Shown in pieces: positions 8,475 through 17,499 of a DNA stretch of 64,000 nt. This stretch comes from Acinetobacter sp. NIPH 298. Lineage in GTDB: Bacteria; Pseudomonadota; Gammaproteobacteria; Pseudomonadales; Moraxellaceae. Position 1 is the stretch's first letter. Every line of letters begins with the position of its first letter. The notes under the pieces were generated by a model. It worked only from the letters and a program-made list of their open reading frames with translations. It had not been told where the DNA came from and searched no databases. The DNA lies in the NCBI RefSeq assembly GCF_000369505.1, contig NZ_KB850055.1:806001-870000 (forward strand), read 5' to 3'. Position numbers and translations under genes: made by a program.

Positions 8475-8698
8475 CTAGGGTGGTGGTTGTTTATTCCATC
8501 CAGCCAATTCCATCAATATATAGAACAAGATCATAAGGATGACGAAGCCAAGAAAGGCAGGGCCGAGCCAAATCACGATACCAATCAATAAAATCAGACG
8601 TGCAAAAATCTTCAAAGTCAAAGCAAAGGTATGCTGTACGACTTGAATGAACGAGATGAAATTGGAATAAAGCTAAACGCTAAAAAAGAAACAGTCAT
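8475..8698 (-). pseudogene. Frameshifted small membrane protein
   Basis: An ATG at 8698 with a good AGGAG site opens 'MTVSFLAFSF' but reaches a stop after 26 codons. An adjacent frame continues with a coherent membrane-protein sequence: 'FIQVVQHTFALTLKIFARL', then 'IGIVIWLGPAFLGFVIL' and a Pro-rich end at 8475. This second frame has no start codon of its own near its beginning and is closed upstream by a stop. The simplest reading is one small two-helix protein broken by a single-base indel near 8665. Sequencing error is an alternative. Confidence 0.45.
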
Positions 8699-9135
8699 GA
8701 TTGACTCCTGTATGTATAGAAGTTCTACCGCATCACTGCTAAATAATGGTGGCAGAACGAAAAGGGGTTAGCAGACTGGACATACAGAACCAGCACGCGC
8801 GGACGCGTCCCCCTCCCGTTCTACCGCAAAGGGGGACGAGAAGGTTTTACGCACAAGAGTAATACTCAGACGAGTAAACCCTGATGCGCTGTATGAAACG
8901 GTCTGCTAAAACCGACTGACCATGAGGGTCAGCAAGCTCATCATAATCATAACGATTTAACAGGTCAATTCGATTTGTCCCGATGTTCTGTATAACCCAG
9001 TAAAAAATAACCAGCCATACGATTCCAAATTATTTCAAATACATATTACTGAAATGAAGTAAAACCAAGCATTGAACTAATGGTCTCTGCTATAGCGTTT
9101 TTAAACACTCATTTCTTAACTCTTGGAGAACTTCC
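8699..9135. other. Gene-free region with strong hairpin
   Basis: No ORF with a start and ribosome-binding site is seen here. The middle (8790-8840) is much richer in G and C than its surroundings. It contains a perfect 8-bp hairpin, GTCCCCCT / AGGGGGAC (8807-8814 and 8830-8837), preceded by ACGCGT-type repeats. It probably holds divergent promoters for the genes at 8698 and 9136, and possibly a small RNA or a protein-binding site. Confidence 0.4.
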
Positions 9136-9369
9136 ATGTCGTATTTGGAAACAGAAGAAGAACCGTATAGTCCTCGCTTTAGAGAACCACAACCACCGCA
9201 ACTCAGCCTTGCAAGTGCTCCCACAACTTTGGCGATATTGGGCATGAACCTTGCCAAGTCGATGGGTTTTTCATCGATGCTGGGTGGTGTAGCAGGCGCA
9301 GCCTTAGGTGGGATGATTCTAGTTCTGGCAGATCAAACCCGATCTAGCATTAGCACACATAAATACTGA
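9136..9369 (+). CDS. Small hypothetical protein with glycine-rich hydrophobic segment (77 aa)
   Basis: A Pro/Glu-rich N-terminal third is followed by a hydrophobic segment rich in Gly, Ala, Leu and Met ('MLGGVAGAALGGMILVLA', residues ~47-64), which could cross the membrane or form a glycine zipper. The ATG is preceded by TTGGAGAAC, an adequate ribosome-binding site. It lies 39 bases upstream of the DUF932 gene on the same strand, so the two may be co-transcribed. The family is unknown. Confidence 0.5.
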   Translation: MSYLETEEEPYSPRFREPQPPQLSLASAPTTLAILGMNLAKSMGFSSMLGGVAGAALGGMILVLADQTRSSISTHKY

Positions 9370-9408
9370 ACAAGACACAATTTACAGCAAAATTAAAGGA
9401 CATATCTT

Positions 9409-10428
9409 ATGGCACATTTAGTAGAAACAATGGCTTTTACAGGACAAACCCCTTGGCATGGTTTAGGCAATCCACTCACTCCACACCAACCGATTGAAGT
9501 GTGGGCACAACAAGCAGGCATGGATTGGCGCATCGAATCTTCAGATGTTAGTTATATGGCGCAAAACCATCGGGGGCAGAACATCATTATGCCCTTTGAA
9601 GAACAACGTGTTTTATACCGCTCAGATACCCATGCACCTTTGTCCGTGGTGAGCCAACGCTTCCAAGAAGTGCAACCCAAAGAGATTCTTGAATTCTATC
9701 GAGACCTGACCGAACAATCAGGCTTTGAGCTGGAAACAGCAGGAGTATTGAAAGGTGGCAAGAAATTCTGGGCTTTGGCGAAGACAGGACAAAGCAAAGC
9801 ATTAAAAGGTAATGATGTGAGTAACGGCTATATTCTATTAGCTACGGCTTGTGATGGCACCCTTGCCACAACAGCACAATTCACGTCTATTCGCGTGGTG
9901 TGTAACAACACCTTAGCGATTGCACTGAAAACCCACAACCATACATCCAACAATGCTGGAGTGGTCAAAGTACCTCACAGCACTCGCTTTGATGCAGAGA
10001 AGGTCAAACACCAACTCGGTATTTCAGTTCGAGCATGGGACGAACACATGTACCAAATGAAACAGCTCAGCGAACGTAAAGTGACTCAGCAAGAAGCTGC
10101 TGCTTTCTTTGATCGCGTCTTTAACGAGAGCAACTACTATGCTGATCCAAGCATTATTCACTTCAACCGCAATAACCCGAGCAATAAAACTGAACCGAAT
10201 GGCCGTGCTATGTCAAAAGTCATGACCATGTTTAACGGGCATGGCCGTGGTGCAGAACTCAGTTCAGCCAAAGATACAGCTTATGGTTTACTGTGCTCAA
10301 TCACGGAATTTATTGATCATGAGCGTCGGGCAATGAGTACTGATCATCGACTCGATTCCGCATGGTTCGGAGCAGGCGCAGCCATTAAACAACGTGGTCT
10401 AGAACAAGCACTCAGAATGGTGGCTTAA
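9409..10428 (+). CDS. DUF932 phage/plasmid-like protein
   Basis: This 339-aa protein matches the DUF932 / phage-plasmid-like protein family. Visible hallmarks are 'TPWHGLG' near the N-terminus (residues ~14-20), 'LYRSDTHAPLSVVSQRFQEVQP' with the typical 'V.V...Y..vQp' pattern (residues ~69-90), 'GGKKFWALA' and 'SIRVVCNNTLAIAL' (residues ~165-178). The length is normal. Family members occur on plasmids, phages and integrative elements, usually near recombination genes as here, but the biochemical function is unknown. An AAAGGA site precedes the ATG. An intrinsic terminator follows at 10517. Confidence 0.85.
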   Translation: MAHLVETMAFTGQTPWHGLGNPLTPHQPIEVWAQQAGMDWRIESSDVSYMAQNHRGQNIIMPFEEQRVLYRSDTHAPLSVVSQRFQEVQPKEILEFYRDLTEQSGFELETAGVLKGGKKFWALAKTGQSKALKGNDVSNGYILLATACDGTLATTAQFTSIRVVCNNTLAIALKTHNHTSNNAGVVKVPHSTRFDAEKVKHQLGISVRAWDEHMYQMKQLSERKVTQQEAAAFFDRVFNESNYYADPSIIHFNRNNPSNKTEPNGRAMSKVMTMFNGHGRGAELSSAKDTAYGLLCSITEFIDHERRAMSTDHRLDSAWFGAGAAIKQRGLEQALRMVA

Positions 10429-10516
10429 ACTAAAGCTACTATTCAGTTTGATTTAAGTTAGTCCTTTTAATCTACATTTACCGATCAAACCGTACAAACA
10501 CACGCATACCCCCTTA

Positions 10517-10544
10517 GCCACATTCTCCAGATGTGGCATTTTTT
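10517..10544 (+). terminator. Intrinsic terminator after DUF932 gene
   Basis: GCCACA and TGTGGC form a stem with a 9-base loop, followed by a run of six T. An in-frame ATG at 10533 lies inside the right arm, so it is not a credible start for the next gene. Confidence 0.75.
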
Positions 10545-10592
10545 ATGCCCGAAATTCAGCTTTTACGATTTTATCGATACAGGAACATAGCA

Positions 10593-11732
10593 ATGAACAG
10601 TCATCACCACATTCAAAACAACTTAAACCAGTCACCTTTACAACCTTATCCTCAACCGCTCAATCCGACCACACAGAAGTCAAAAACTCAAGTTGAAGTT
10701 GGCACACGAATGAAACGCGACCGACCCAATCAACAGCCAAGAAAATCCAAAGCACCCGCAGCCAAACGCCTCGCCAACACTAAACAACTCAACTATCAAC
10801 AATGGCTAGAAATCCGTAAACAAGGTATCGGTAGTAGTGATGCCGCTACTGCCTGCGGACTCAATCCCTATATGTCGATGCTAGAGTTGTGGATGATCAA
10901 AACAGGTCGAATGCAGCAGAACATCGAAGATGAAAGCGCAGGCTATGCGCCACTGTACTGGGGCAAACAACTTGAACCATTGGTGGCGGAATACTATAGC
11001 ATGCACACTAACCACAAAGTCCGTCGAGTCAATGCGGTGCTGCAACACCCTGACGAGGATAAGCAGTTTATGCTCGCCAATTTGGATTATGCCGTGGTGG
11101 GCAACCCAGATGTGCAAATCTTGGAATGTAAAACAGTCGGAGAATATGGCTCAAAACTCTGGCGAGATGGTGTGCCTTTATATGTGCTGTGCCAAGTCCA
11201 ACATCAATTGGCGGTAACAGGTAAACAGGCTGCGCATATCTGTGCCTTGATCTGTGGACATGAAACTAAAATCTTTAAAGTGACACGAAGCGAAACGGTG
11301 ATTCAGCACATCATCAATGCGGAGCGTCACTTCTGGCAATGTGTTGAGTCGAGTATTCCACCGAGTGTCGATGCCTCGGATTCAGCAGCCAAAGCCTTAC
11401 AGCAACTTTATCCTGAACAAAGTCCATTAACTGTAGAAGACCTCAGCCAAAACGAACAGGCCAACTATCTCTTTAACCAACTGTTAGAAGAGCGACATAG
11501 GCTTGAACAGCATCAACAGTATTTCGATGAGTTAAAACATCAAATACAGATGCTGATGAAAGATGCGGAACGTGCGGTATTTACAGGCGGTTCAGTGACG
11601 TGGAAGAAGGCACAAGACTCCACCACATTAAATAGCAAAGCTTTACTGAAACAACACCCTGAATATCTACAGCAGTTCCCACAAACCAAAGTAGGGACAC
11701 GAAGATTTCAGATTTATCCGAATGGTGGATAA
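10593..11732 (+). CDS. YqaJ-like recombinase nuclease
   Basis: The 379-aa protein belongs to the YqaJ viral recombinase family (lambda-exonuclease-like PD-(D/E)XK nucleases that resect DNA for recombination). Signature segments are 'RKQGIGSSDAATACGLNPY' (residues ~80-98), 'LYWGKQLEPLVAEYY' with the conserved Glu, 'ANLDYAV' and 'ILECKTVG', which supply the catalytic Asp and Glu-x-Lys. The first ~70 residues are basic, Asn/Gln/Pro-rich and low in complexity. The start at 10593 follows ACAGGAAC; an earlier in-frame ATG at 10533 sits in the preceding terminator. The C-terminus has a helical stretch. Together with the Gp3-like gene it forms a recombination module of the island. Confidence 0.85.
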   Translation: MNSHHHIQNNLNQSPLQPYPQPLNPTTQKSKTQVEVGTRMKRDRPNQQPRKSKAPAAKRLANTKQLNYQQWLEIRKQGIGSSDAATACGLNPYMSMLELWMIKTGRMQQNIEDESAGYAPLYWGKQLEPLVAEYYSMHTNHKVRRVNAVLQHPDEDKQFMLANLDYAVVGNPDVQILECKTVGEYGSKLWRDGVPLYVLCQVQHQLAVTGKQAAHICALICGHETKIFKVTRSETVIQHIINAERHFWQCVESSIPPSVDASDSAAKALQQLYPEQSPLTVEDLSQNEQANYLFNQLLEERHRLEQHQQYFDELKHQIQMLMKDAERAVFTGGSVTWKKAQDSTTLNSKALLKQHPEYLQQFPQTKVGTRRFQIYPNGG

Positions 11733-11784
11733 CTCATTCTTTATCCACATTTATTACCTAACACAACCAACCCAAAACCAATCG

Positions 11785-11816
11785 ATCCCATACCCCAATA
11801 GGTGTGGGATTTTTTT
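11785..11816 (+). terminator. Intrinsic terminator after the YqaJ-like gene
   Basis: ATCCCATACC and GGTGTGGGAT form a 10-bp stem with one G-T pair and a 6-base loop, followed by six or more T. An in-frame ATG-like start at 11802 would fall in the stem, which argues for the later start at 11847. Confidence 0.75.
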
Positions 11817-11846
11817 ATGTTCAATTTTTATTTAAAGGAATTCATT

Positions 11847-12743
11847 ATGATTAAAGGTTTAGCAATTACTCCGCCTGTTCTTGGTCGTATCAGTATCGGC
11901 AAGATCGTGGAAAAGAACGGTAAACGTGTCCCTGAAAAGGATGATCAATTTACGATTACCAGTCAAATTCAAGGAAAGGAAGGGTGGATCAAGCATCCCT
12001 TGGATGAACAGCTCCGAGCTAAAGCATCTAATCAAAAACTTAGAAGCATTCCAGTGAGGATGATCTTTAACGATCCTGAACTGAATCTACGGGCAGAGTA
12101 CAGTCTATTTGATCGCCAAACAGGACGATTAATCTGCTCAGGTAATGGAGAAACTTGTCAGCGACTTGGACAAAACGGGATTGAACAACATTCATGTCCA
12201 TCCCCTGATTTATGTCCCTTGGCTCAAGGCGGACTATGTAAACCTTATGGCAGACTTTACGTCAACCTAGATGAATCCGATGAGTTTGGTACCTTCATCT
12301 TTAGAACCACAGGATTTAATAGCATCCGTACCTTGGCAGCACGATTACGTTATTACAGTTCGGCTTCAGGTGATTTACTTTCTTGTTTGCCATTGCAACT
12401 TACACTCAGAGGCAAGAGCACCACGCAAAGTTATCGTACCCCGATTTATTACGTGGATCTGACTTTACGTGATGGTGTCAATTTGCAGGAGGCGATAATC
12501 AATGCCAAGCAAATCAGTGAACAAAGTAAGGCAGCAGGGTTTTATCAAGAGGCTTTAGATCATGTGGCAAGACAAGGTTATGGCAATGCGAGCTTGGAAG
12601 TGGATGGCGAAGAGGGCTTGGATATTGTTGATGAGTTCTACTCGGATGAATCAAACCAGCAAGCCCAAGATGCAGCGAATCAAGATGACCGTGTTCAGGA
12701 TATCCAGAAAGGGTTACAGCAATCGGTACAGGCTTTGAATTAG
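11847..12743 (+). CDS. Gp3-like / recombination directionality factor-like metal-binding protein
   Basis: The 298-aa protein resembles the phage Gp3-like group, also annotated 'recombination directionality factor' or 'hydrolase or metal-binding protein'. The middle part carries a cysteine cluster ('CSGNGETC', 'HSCPSPDLCPL', 'GLCKPYGR', residues ~108-145), probably a metal or Fe-S site, followed by the conserved 'FRTTGFNSIRTLAARL' block. The last 50 residues are acidic and Gln/Asp-rich. The start at 11847 has AAAGGA at the right distance; upstream in-frame starts lie in a terminator. Known relatives control the direction of serine-integrase recombination, but here that role is only inferred and no serine integrase is in view. 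Confidence 0.65.
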   Translation: MIKGLAITPPVLGRISIGKIVEKNGKRVPEKDDQFTITSQIQGKEGWIKHPLDEQLRAKASNQKLRSIPVRMIFNDPELNLRAEYSLFDRQTGRLICSGNGETCQRLGQNGIEQHSCPSPDLCPLAQGGLCKPYGRLYVNLDESDEFGTFIFRTTGFNSIRTLAARLRYYSSASGDLLSCLPLQLTLRGKSTTQSYRTPIYYVDLTLRDGVNLQEAIINAKQISEQSKAAGFYQEALDHVARQGYGNASLEVDGEEGLDIVDEFYSDESNQQAQDAANQDDRVQDIQKGLQQSVQALN

Positions 12744-12839
12744 ACGGCATTGGATCAGACTGGATCAAGTAATTTTTTATTCAGGAGACTTATCATTTGA
12801 GCAATTACTGCTCGCATCAATGATTAGGAGTTAAACATC

Positions 12840-13067
12840 ATGAATGCGTTTACAGGTCAAACTTTTCAGATGCATCAGTTAATCAGCCTTAAGAATGTAA
12901 TGCGAATTATTCAATTAGGCCGTGCAACAATCTACAATATGCTAGACCCTAAAGCAGTAACGTATGATTCAAATTTTCCCAAATAAATAAAGCTCTCTAC
13001 CAGTCGAGTAGGGTGGATTGCCAGTGAACTGCATGCTTGGATTAAATTCAAAATGGCATACCGATAA
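12840..13067 (+). pseudogene. AlpA-type regulator interrupted by an in-frame TAA
   Basis: A good AGGAG site precedes the ATG. The first 48 codons give a normal AlpA N-terminal half with the HTH segment 'NVMRIIQLGRATIYNML' and then 'SNFPK'. Codon 49 (12984-12986) is TAA, after which the same frame continues with 'IKLSTSRVGWIASELHAWI' and ends at 13067. Intact relatives read FPKPIKL, so the stop sits exactly in place of the conserved Pro codon. No indel is needed, and the rest of the second half looks well conserved. It is probably a recent nonsense mutation; a truncated 48-aa product would lack half of the DNA-binding fold. Recoding is possible but unsupported. Confidence 0.75.
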
Positions 13068-13125
13068 AGAGGGTTTAGGCTCTCTTTTAAAAATAAATTG
13101 AAGAAAAATATATTGAATTTTAAAC

Positions 13126-13531
13126 GGCATTGTTGCACAAATATTCAAAAGTTGAGCATAGCCCCAACCATTCAGATTTAAGTTACAACTTAGGTGTGAG
13201 GTAGGCCTATTGTCCAATTTAACCTATACCGTTTAATGAGACTTTGAACAAAGCTTGTGACCATACGCAAAGAAAGACGAAATAAAGATTTGATCATTAA
13301 AAAGTATTGTATGGCTGCGTCTGAATAAGTTTGATTTCGATCATGTTTACCTTTAGGGTAAGCGTACCATTGAGTCTCAGAATCAAACCAAATTGTTAAA
13401 TTGCCAAGATTGATCAAAGCTCGATAGTAGGATGACGAATTCGTTGTACGATAGATTTTGAGCGTAGGCTTATTCATTTGGAAATTATATTGCTGAATAA
13501 GCCGTAATGAAAAGGTTTGTGCAAAAAAGCC
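13126..13531 (-). mobile_element. Internally deleted IS5-family element
   Basis: Both ends match the terminal repeats of the complete IS at 41740: GGCATTGTTGCACAAA at the left and TTTGTGCAAAAAAGCC at the right. On the minus strand, 13477-13190 encodes the first ~90 residues of the same transposase ('KIYRTTN', 'WYAYPKGKHDRNQTYSDAA', 'SLFRLSLRMVTSFVQSL'). The sequence then jumps to the equivalent of its last ~10 codons and right end. About 640 bp, including all catalytic residues, are missing. It is non-autonomous and about 406 bp long. It could still be mobilised by a full copy if its ends are accepted. Confidence 0.8.
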
Positions 13532-13584
13532 TATTTATGATATTTACTCTTCGTTTAACTATATCCGAAAAGTTAGGTGAATAA

Positions 13585-14919
13585 CTAACCAATTTGAATA
13601 TGCGTATTGGGGTGCTTTATACGACTCTTTTTGGGGGTCGCAATGAGATACGCAATTGTTAAAGCACCTAAACGACCTGCAAACATCAATAGTATTAGAA
13701 CTAGCAAACTTCCTTCATGCAATGAACCTGTTGTGTTTCGAGATAGACCTACAGTACTAATTGCTGATATAGCTTCGAACATCAAATCCAAGAAATTTAA
13801 TTTTGGTTCTGAGATAAGTAAAATAAAAAAACTCAGGATTACAAAAAGTCCTGTAATCAGACTAACTGCTAGAGCTTTGAAAATATTATCTTGAGAAACG
13901 GAATAGTTAAATATCGTTACTTCATCATTCCTCCGTAGAAATGAAATAACACTGAGAATTAATATTATAAATGTGCCTATTTTTATACCGCTAGCTGTAC
14001 TCAATGATCCACCACCAATAAACATTAAGATCATAATTATCAGGGTGGTAGAATCTTTAAGAGAGGCCGTATCTAGTGTATTGAAACCAGCTGTTCTAGG
14101 AGTTGTGGCTTGAAACCATGCATTTAAAAGTTGATCACTTGTTTGCATAGGGGAAAGAGTTAGGGGATTGTTAGCTTCAAGTAGCCAAATTAAAACAAAG
14201 GCTATGATATTGAGATACATAGTAGTTAAAATAACAATTTTACTATTAGCTGTTAGTTTTTTCCATTTTCTATTTTTTTTTATATCCATCAATACTATAA
14301 ACCCTAAACCACCCAATATATATAAGAAACTAATTGAAATACAAATAAGATAATTGCTTTGAAAACTCATTAAGCTATCAGGAAATATAGAAAATCCTGC
14401 ATTGTTAAATGCGGAAATACTAAAAAAAATAGAAGTATAAATACCTTTTACGATTCCAAATTCGGGTATAAAACAAAAAGATAGTATAATAGCACCAATC
14501 AATTCAAAAATTATTGAATAAATGACAACGCCTTTAGCAACAAATGTTACTTTAGATAAGCTAGTTTGATCTAAGCTATCTTGGGCCATAATTTGTTGTT
14601 TAAGTCCTATTTTTGGCGAGAGACTTAATGCTGCTAGAATAGCAAAAGTCATAAATCCAAGACCACCTAATTGAATTAGACAAAGAATAATAAATTGTCC
14701 AAAATGACTGAAAGCAGTACCTGTATCAATAACTGAAAGCCCAGTTACTGTCACAGCAGACGTAGCTGTAAATAATGCTTGAAGCCATGTTATTTCAATG
14801 TTGTGAGCCACTGGTAATTTTAATAAGAAAGTTCCAAAAACAATAAAACTTAGAAAGCCAAGAGCCAAAATAGTAGGAGGATTTAAGTGAATAGGTTTGA
14901 TTTTGTTTATTTTTTTCAT
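13585..14919 (-). CDS. ktrB: KtrB/TrkH-type potassium transporter subunit
   Basis: This is the 444-aa potassium-translocating membrane subunit of a Ktr-type system. The four pore loops are recognisable: 'TSAVTVTGLSVID' (P1, ~residue 53-65), 'SAFNNAGFSIFPDS' (P2), 'TTPRTAGFNTLD' (P3) and 'SAISTVGLSRNTT' (P4), each with the filter Gly. About ten hydrophobic segments fit the usual eight transmembrane helices plus pore helices. The length is typical of KtrB and shorter than TrkH. It follows ktrA by 11 bases on the same strand, and KtrA would gate it by binding nucleotide. Naming it Ktr rather than Trk rests on length and the single-RCK partner. Confidence 0.9.
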   Translation of the reverse strand: MKKINKIKPIHLNPPTILALGFLSFIVFGTFLLKLPVAHNIEITWLQALFTATSAVTVTGLSVIDTGTAFSHFGQFIILCLIQLGGLGFMTFAILAALSLSPKIGLKQQIMAQDSLDQTSLSKVTFVAKGVVIYSIIFELIGAIILSFCFIPEFGIVKGIYTSIFFSISAFNNAGFSIFPDSLMSFQSNYLICISISFLYILGGLGFIVLMDIKKNRKWKKLTANSKIVILTTMYLNIIAFVLIWLLEANNPLTLSPMQTSDQLLNAWFQATTPRTAGFNTLDTASLKDSTTLIIMILMFIGGGSLSTASGIKIGTFIILILSVISFLRRNDEVTIFNYSVSQDNIFKALAVSLITGLFVILSFFILLISEPKLNFLDLMFEAISAISTVGLSRNTTGSLHEGSLLVLILLMFAGRLGALTIAYLIATPKKSRIKHPNTHIQIG

Positions 14920-14930
14920 GTTAAGTCACT

Positions 14931-15581
14931 TTAAATCATTAATTCACAAATTATTTTAAGTTTAGCGAGTGGCCCTTCTAGAATAAGAGTGTCTCCCTCA
15001 GCTAATGGGAAGTCTCGATCTATAGTATAGAATACATCTTTAAATCGTTTAACTAATAAAATTTTAACTTCTGGAAATCTATAAATGTTTTTAATTATAT
15101 TATCTTGAAAAAAGTTTTCTTGAATAGGAATTTGAACAATAAAGTGATCATCACTCAAAGACATATATCGACTTACCATAGGATAATTTAAAGATTGTGC
15201 GATTCGAATCCCCATATCTTCTTCTGGGTGGATAATTTTTTCGATATTTAAATGAGATAGAATTGTATGGTGAGATTTTGTCTTAGCTTTAGCCCAAATT
15301 TTTGTAACACCTAAGTTTTTTAAATTCAAAACACATAAAATACTCGCTTCGATATCTTCACCTATAGCTACAATTACAGCTTCACAATTTTGAATATTTA
15401 ATTCTTCTAGCACGTGTTCATCAGTTGCATCAGCTATCACAGCATGTGTAATCTTATTTGAAATATTCTCAACATATTTTTTTTCTGTATCTATACCAAT
15501 CACATCATGATCTAGCCTCATCAATTCTGTAGCTATGGTAGTACCGAAACTTCCTAATCCAATAATTGCAAATAAGGCCAT
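14931..15581 (-). CDS. ktrA: KtrA-type RCK gating subunit of potassium transporter
   Basis: The 216-aa cytosolic regulatory subunit begins with a Rossmann fold, 'FAIIGLGSFGTTIATEL' (GxGxxG, residues ~3-19), followed by the acidic 'VIGIDTEKKYV' that contacts the nucleotide ribose. This is the RCK-N (TrkA-N) domain; residues ~135-216 are an RCK-C (TrkA-C) domain. The start at 15581 is chosen because the Rossmann strand should begin immediately; the longer frame to 15626 adds an unrelated 15 residues. It is the first gene of ktrAB, and its promoter region is shared with divergent kdpA and includes the KdpE-like box at 15678. Confidence 0.9.
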   Translation of the reverse strand: MALFAIIGLGSFGTTIATELMRLDHDVIGIDTEKKYVENISNKITHAVIADATDEHVLEELNIQNCEAVIVAIGEDIEASILCVLNLKNLGVTKIWAKAKTKSHHTILSHLNIEKIIHPEEDMGIRIAQSLNYPMVSRYMSLSDDHFIVQIPIQENFFQDNIIKNIYRFPEVKILLVKRFKDVFYTIDRDFPLAEGDTLILEGPLAKLKIICELMI

Positions 15582-15677
15582 TTCTTCAAGTCTTAATTGT
15601 TTTGATTGCCAAAGTCTACAGTACAATCTGGCAAGGTTAAAAGTTCATTACATTAAATTTAGTCTTTTGATTAATTT

Positions 15678-15694
15678 TTTACAGAAAATTTACG
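15678..15694 (+). promoter_or_regulatory. KdpE-like direct repeat upstream of kdpA
   Basis: TTTACA-GAAAA-TTTACG is an 11-bp-spaced direct repeat of the same form as the E. coli KdpE site (TTTATA-N5-TTTACA, from memory). A third half-site TTTACG follows at 15721. The repeat ends 70 bp before the kdpA ATG and about 100 bp from divergent ktrA. The same box precedes the genes at 23621 and 26123. Confidence 0.65.
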
Positions 15695-15764
15695 CTGTTT
15701 GCCATTTTAGATATAGAGAATTTACGCAGTCATTTTCCATACTAGTACTGACTTATTTTTTTAA

Positions 15765-17483
15765 ATGGCATGTGCTATGTGGGAATTTATTTCCGTATTT
15801 ATCCTTGCATTGGTTTTAGCTTATCCATTAGGACGCTATCTTGCAGATGTGATGCAAGCTCAACCAATGAAAAGCGATCGTTTCTTTAAATGGATCGAAC
15901 AACCAATTTACGCTATTTTGAATGTGAAACAAGTAGGTATGAATTGGCGTCAATATTTTGGGGCTTTTGTGCTCAGTAATATCTTACTGGTGGTGGCGAG
16001 TGTTGCCGTCTTTATGACTCAAGCGTGGTTGCCATTCAATCCTGACAACATTCCAAACATGAAATGGGACTTGGCTGTGCATACAGCGATTTCTTTCTTA
16101 ACCAATACCAATCAGCAGCATTATTCAGGGCAAGCACAACTGTCTTATTTTGCACAAATGACAGCCATTGTGGGATTGCAATATTTGTCGCCAATTATTG
16201 GGCTGGCATTGCTTGCTGCGATGTTAAGGGCTTTATTCCTGCAATCAGGCAGAGAAGAAGGTGCAGATAAGAAAGACTGGAATACGATTAATCTAGGTAA
16301 TTATTGGATGGATATTATCCGACCATTATTTAGATTTTTTATTCCATTAAGTTTAATTTTTTCTTTACTGCTTACATTTCAAGGTGTCCCTGCAACACTC
16401 TCGGCGGGTCCAACAGCACAAGTCTTGGATCAAAGCACGGAAGTCAAAACTCAACATATTCCATTGGGTCCAGTTGCACCGATGGTGGCGATCAAGCAAT
16501 TAGGCAGTAATGGCGGTGGTTGGTATGGTCCAAACAGTAGTGTGCCTTTAGAAAATCCAACGCCATTATCCAATGTGCTGGAGATGCTTGCGATCTTACT
16601 AATCCCAATGTCGGTTGTATTTATGCTTGGTCGCTTTGTCCAACGCAAAAAATTAATGTGGATGATTTTGGGTACGATGTTGTTGATGTCATTGGCTTCC
16701 ACTGTATTCACATTATGGACTGAAAAATCTTCATTGGTTCCAAATACGGCGCTAATGGAAGGTAAAGAAGTTCGTTTTGGAGCTGAAGCCTCTGCATTAT
16801 GGGGAAGTTTAACTACACAGGTGAATAATGGTTCGGTCAATATGATGCATGACTCAGCTTCGCCATTAACGGGTTTGGTTGAGTTATGCAATATGCTAAT
16901 CAATGCCATTTGGGGTGGGATTGGTTGTGGTCTATTACAATTTTTTATCTATCTATTTTTAGCCGTATTTATCGCGGGTTTGATGACAGGTCGTACGCCT
17001 GAGTTATTTGGACGAAAAATTGAAGTCACTGAAATTAAGTTATTGGCACTCGTCATTCTCTTACAACCAGTGGTGATTCTTGGTTTGACGGCGATCGCCA
17101 TCGCTTTCCCATCTTTAACAGGAAATTCAAATCCTGCATCGCATGGTATTAGCCAAGTGTTTTATGAATATGTGTCTGCGTTTGCCAATAATGGTTCTGG
17201 TTTTGAAGGCTTAGCCGACAACACTATATGGTGGAATCTCAGTGCCAGTGTGGCCTTATTGGCAGGTCGTTATAGCGTCCTCATCATTCCAGTTTTAATC
17301 GCAGTGAGTTTGGCAACCAAACCACAAGCAGCGGAAACTAAAGGCTCTTTACATATCGAGTCCCCAACCTTTGCGTTGACCTTGATTGGGATCGTGTTGA
17401 TTTTGACCTTATTGCAATTCATGCCAGTGTTGGTCATTGGACCAATTGCCGATTATTTATCTGTGCTATCTGTGAAAGTTTAA
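15765..17483 (+). CDS. kdpA: Potassium-transporting ATPase subunit A
   Basis: KdpA is the SKT-family potassium channel-like subunit of the KdpFABC pump in the inner membrane. The 572-aa length is normal. Selectivity-filter segments are visible: '[10 protein letters not shown]' (~residue 110), '[13 protein letters not shown]' (~residue 245), '[19 protein letters not shown]' and '[11 protein letters not shown]' (~residue 475). Ten hydrophobic segments are apparent. An alternative ATG at 15777 lies four codons in; neither has a clear Shine-Dalgarno site. No kdpF reading frame was found upstream. The gene starts the kdpABCDE operon and is preceded by a KdpE-like direct repeat. Confidence 0.97.
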   Translation: MACAMWEFISVFILALVLAYPLGRYLADVMQAQPMKSDRFFKWIEQPIYAILNVKQVGMNWRQYFGAFVLSNILLVVASVAVFMTQAWLPFNPDNIPNMKWDLAVHTAISFLTNTNQQHYSGQAQLSYFAQMTAIVGLQYLSPIIGLALLAAMLRALFLQSGREEGADKKDWNTINLGNYWMDIIRPLFRFFIPLSLIFSLLLTFQGVPATLSAGPTAQVLDQSTEVKTQHIPLGPVAPMVAIKQLGSNGGGWYGPNSSVPLENPTPLSNVLEMLAILLIPMSVVFMLGRFVQRKKLMWMILGTMLLMSLASTVFTLWTEKSSLVPNTALMEGKEVRFGAEASALWGSLTTQVNNGSVNMMHDSASPLTGLVELCNMLINAIWGGIGCGLLQFFIYLFLAVFIAGLMTGRTPELFGRKIEVTEIKLLALVILLQPVVILGLTAIAIAFPSLTGNSNPASHGISQVFYEYVSAFANNGSGFEGLADNTIWWNLSASVALLAGRYSVLIIPVLIAVSLATKPQAAETKGSLHIESPTFALTLIGIVLILTLLQFMPVLVIGPIADYLSVLSVKV

Positions 17484-17499
17484 GCGTGGAGCGACAACA

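Noticed and set aside
15640..15764. kdpF reading frame upstream of kdpA
   Set aside because: No short hydrophobic ORF with a start codon in this interval.
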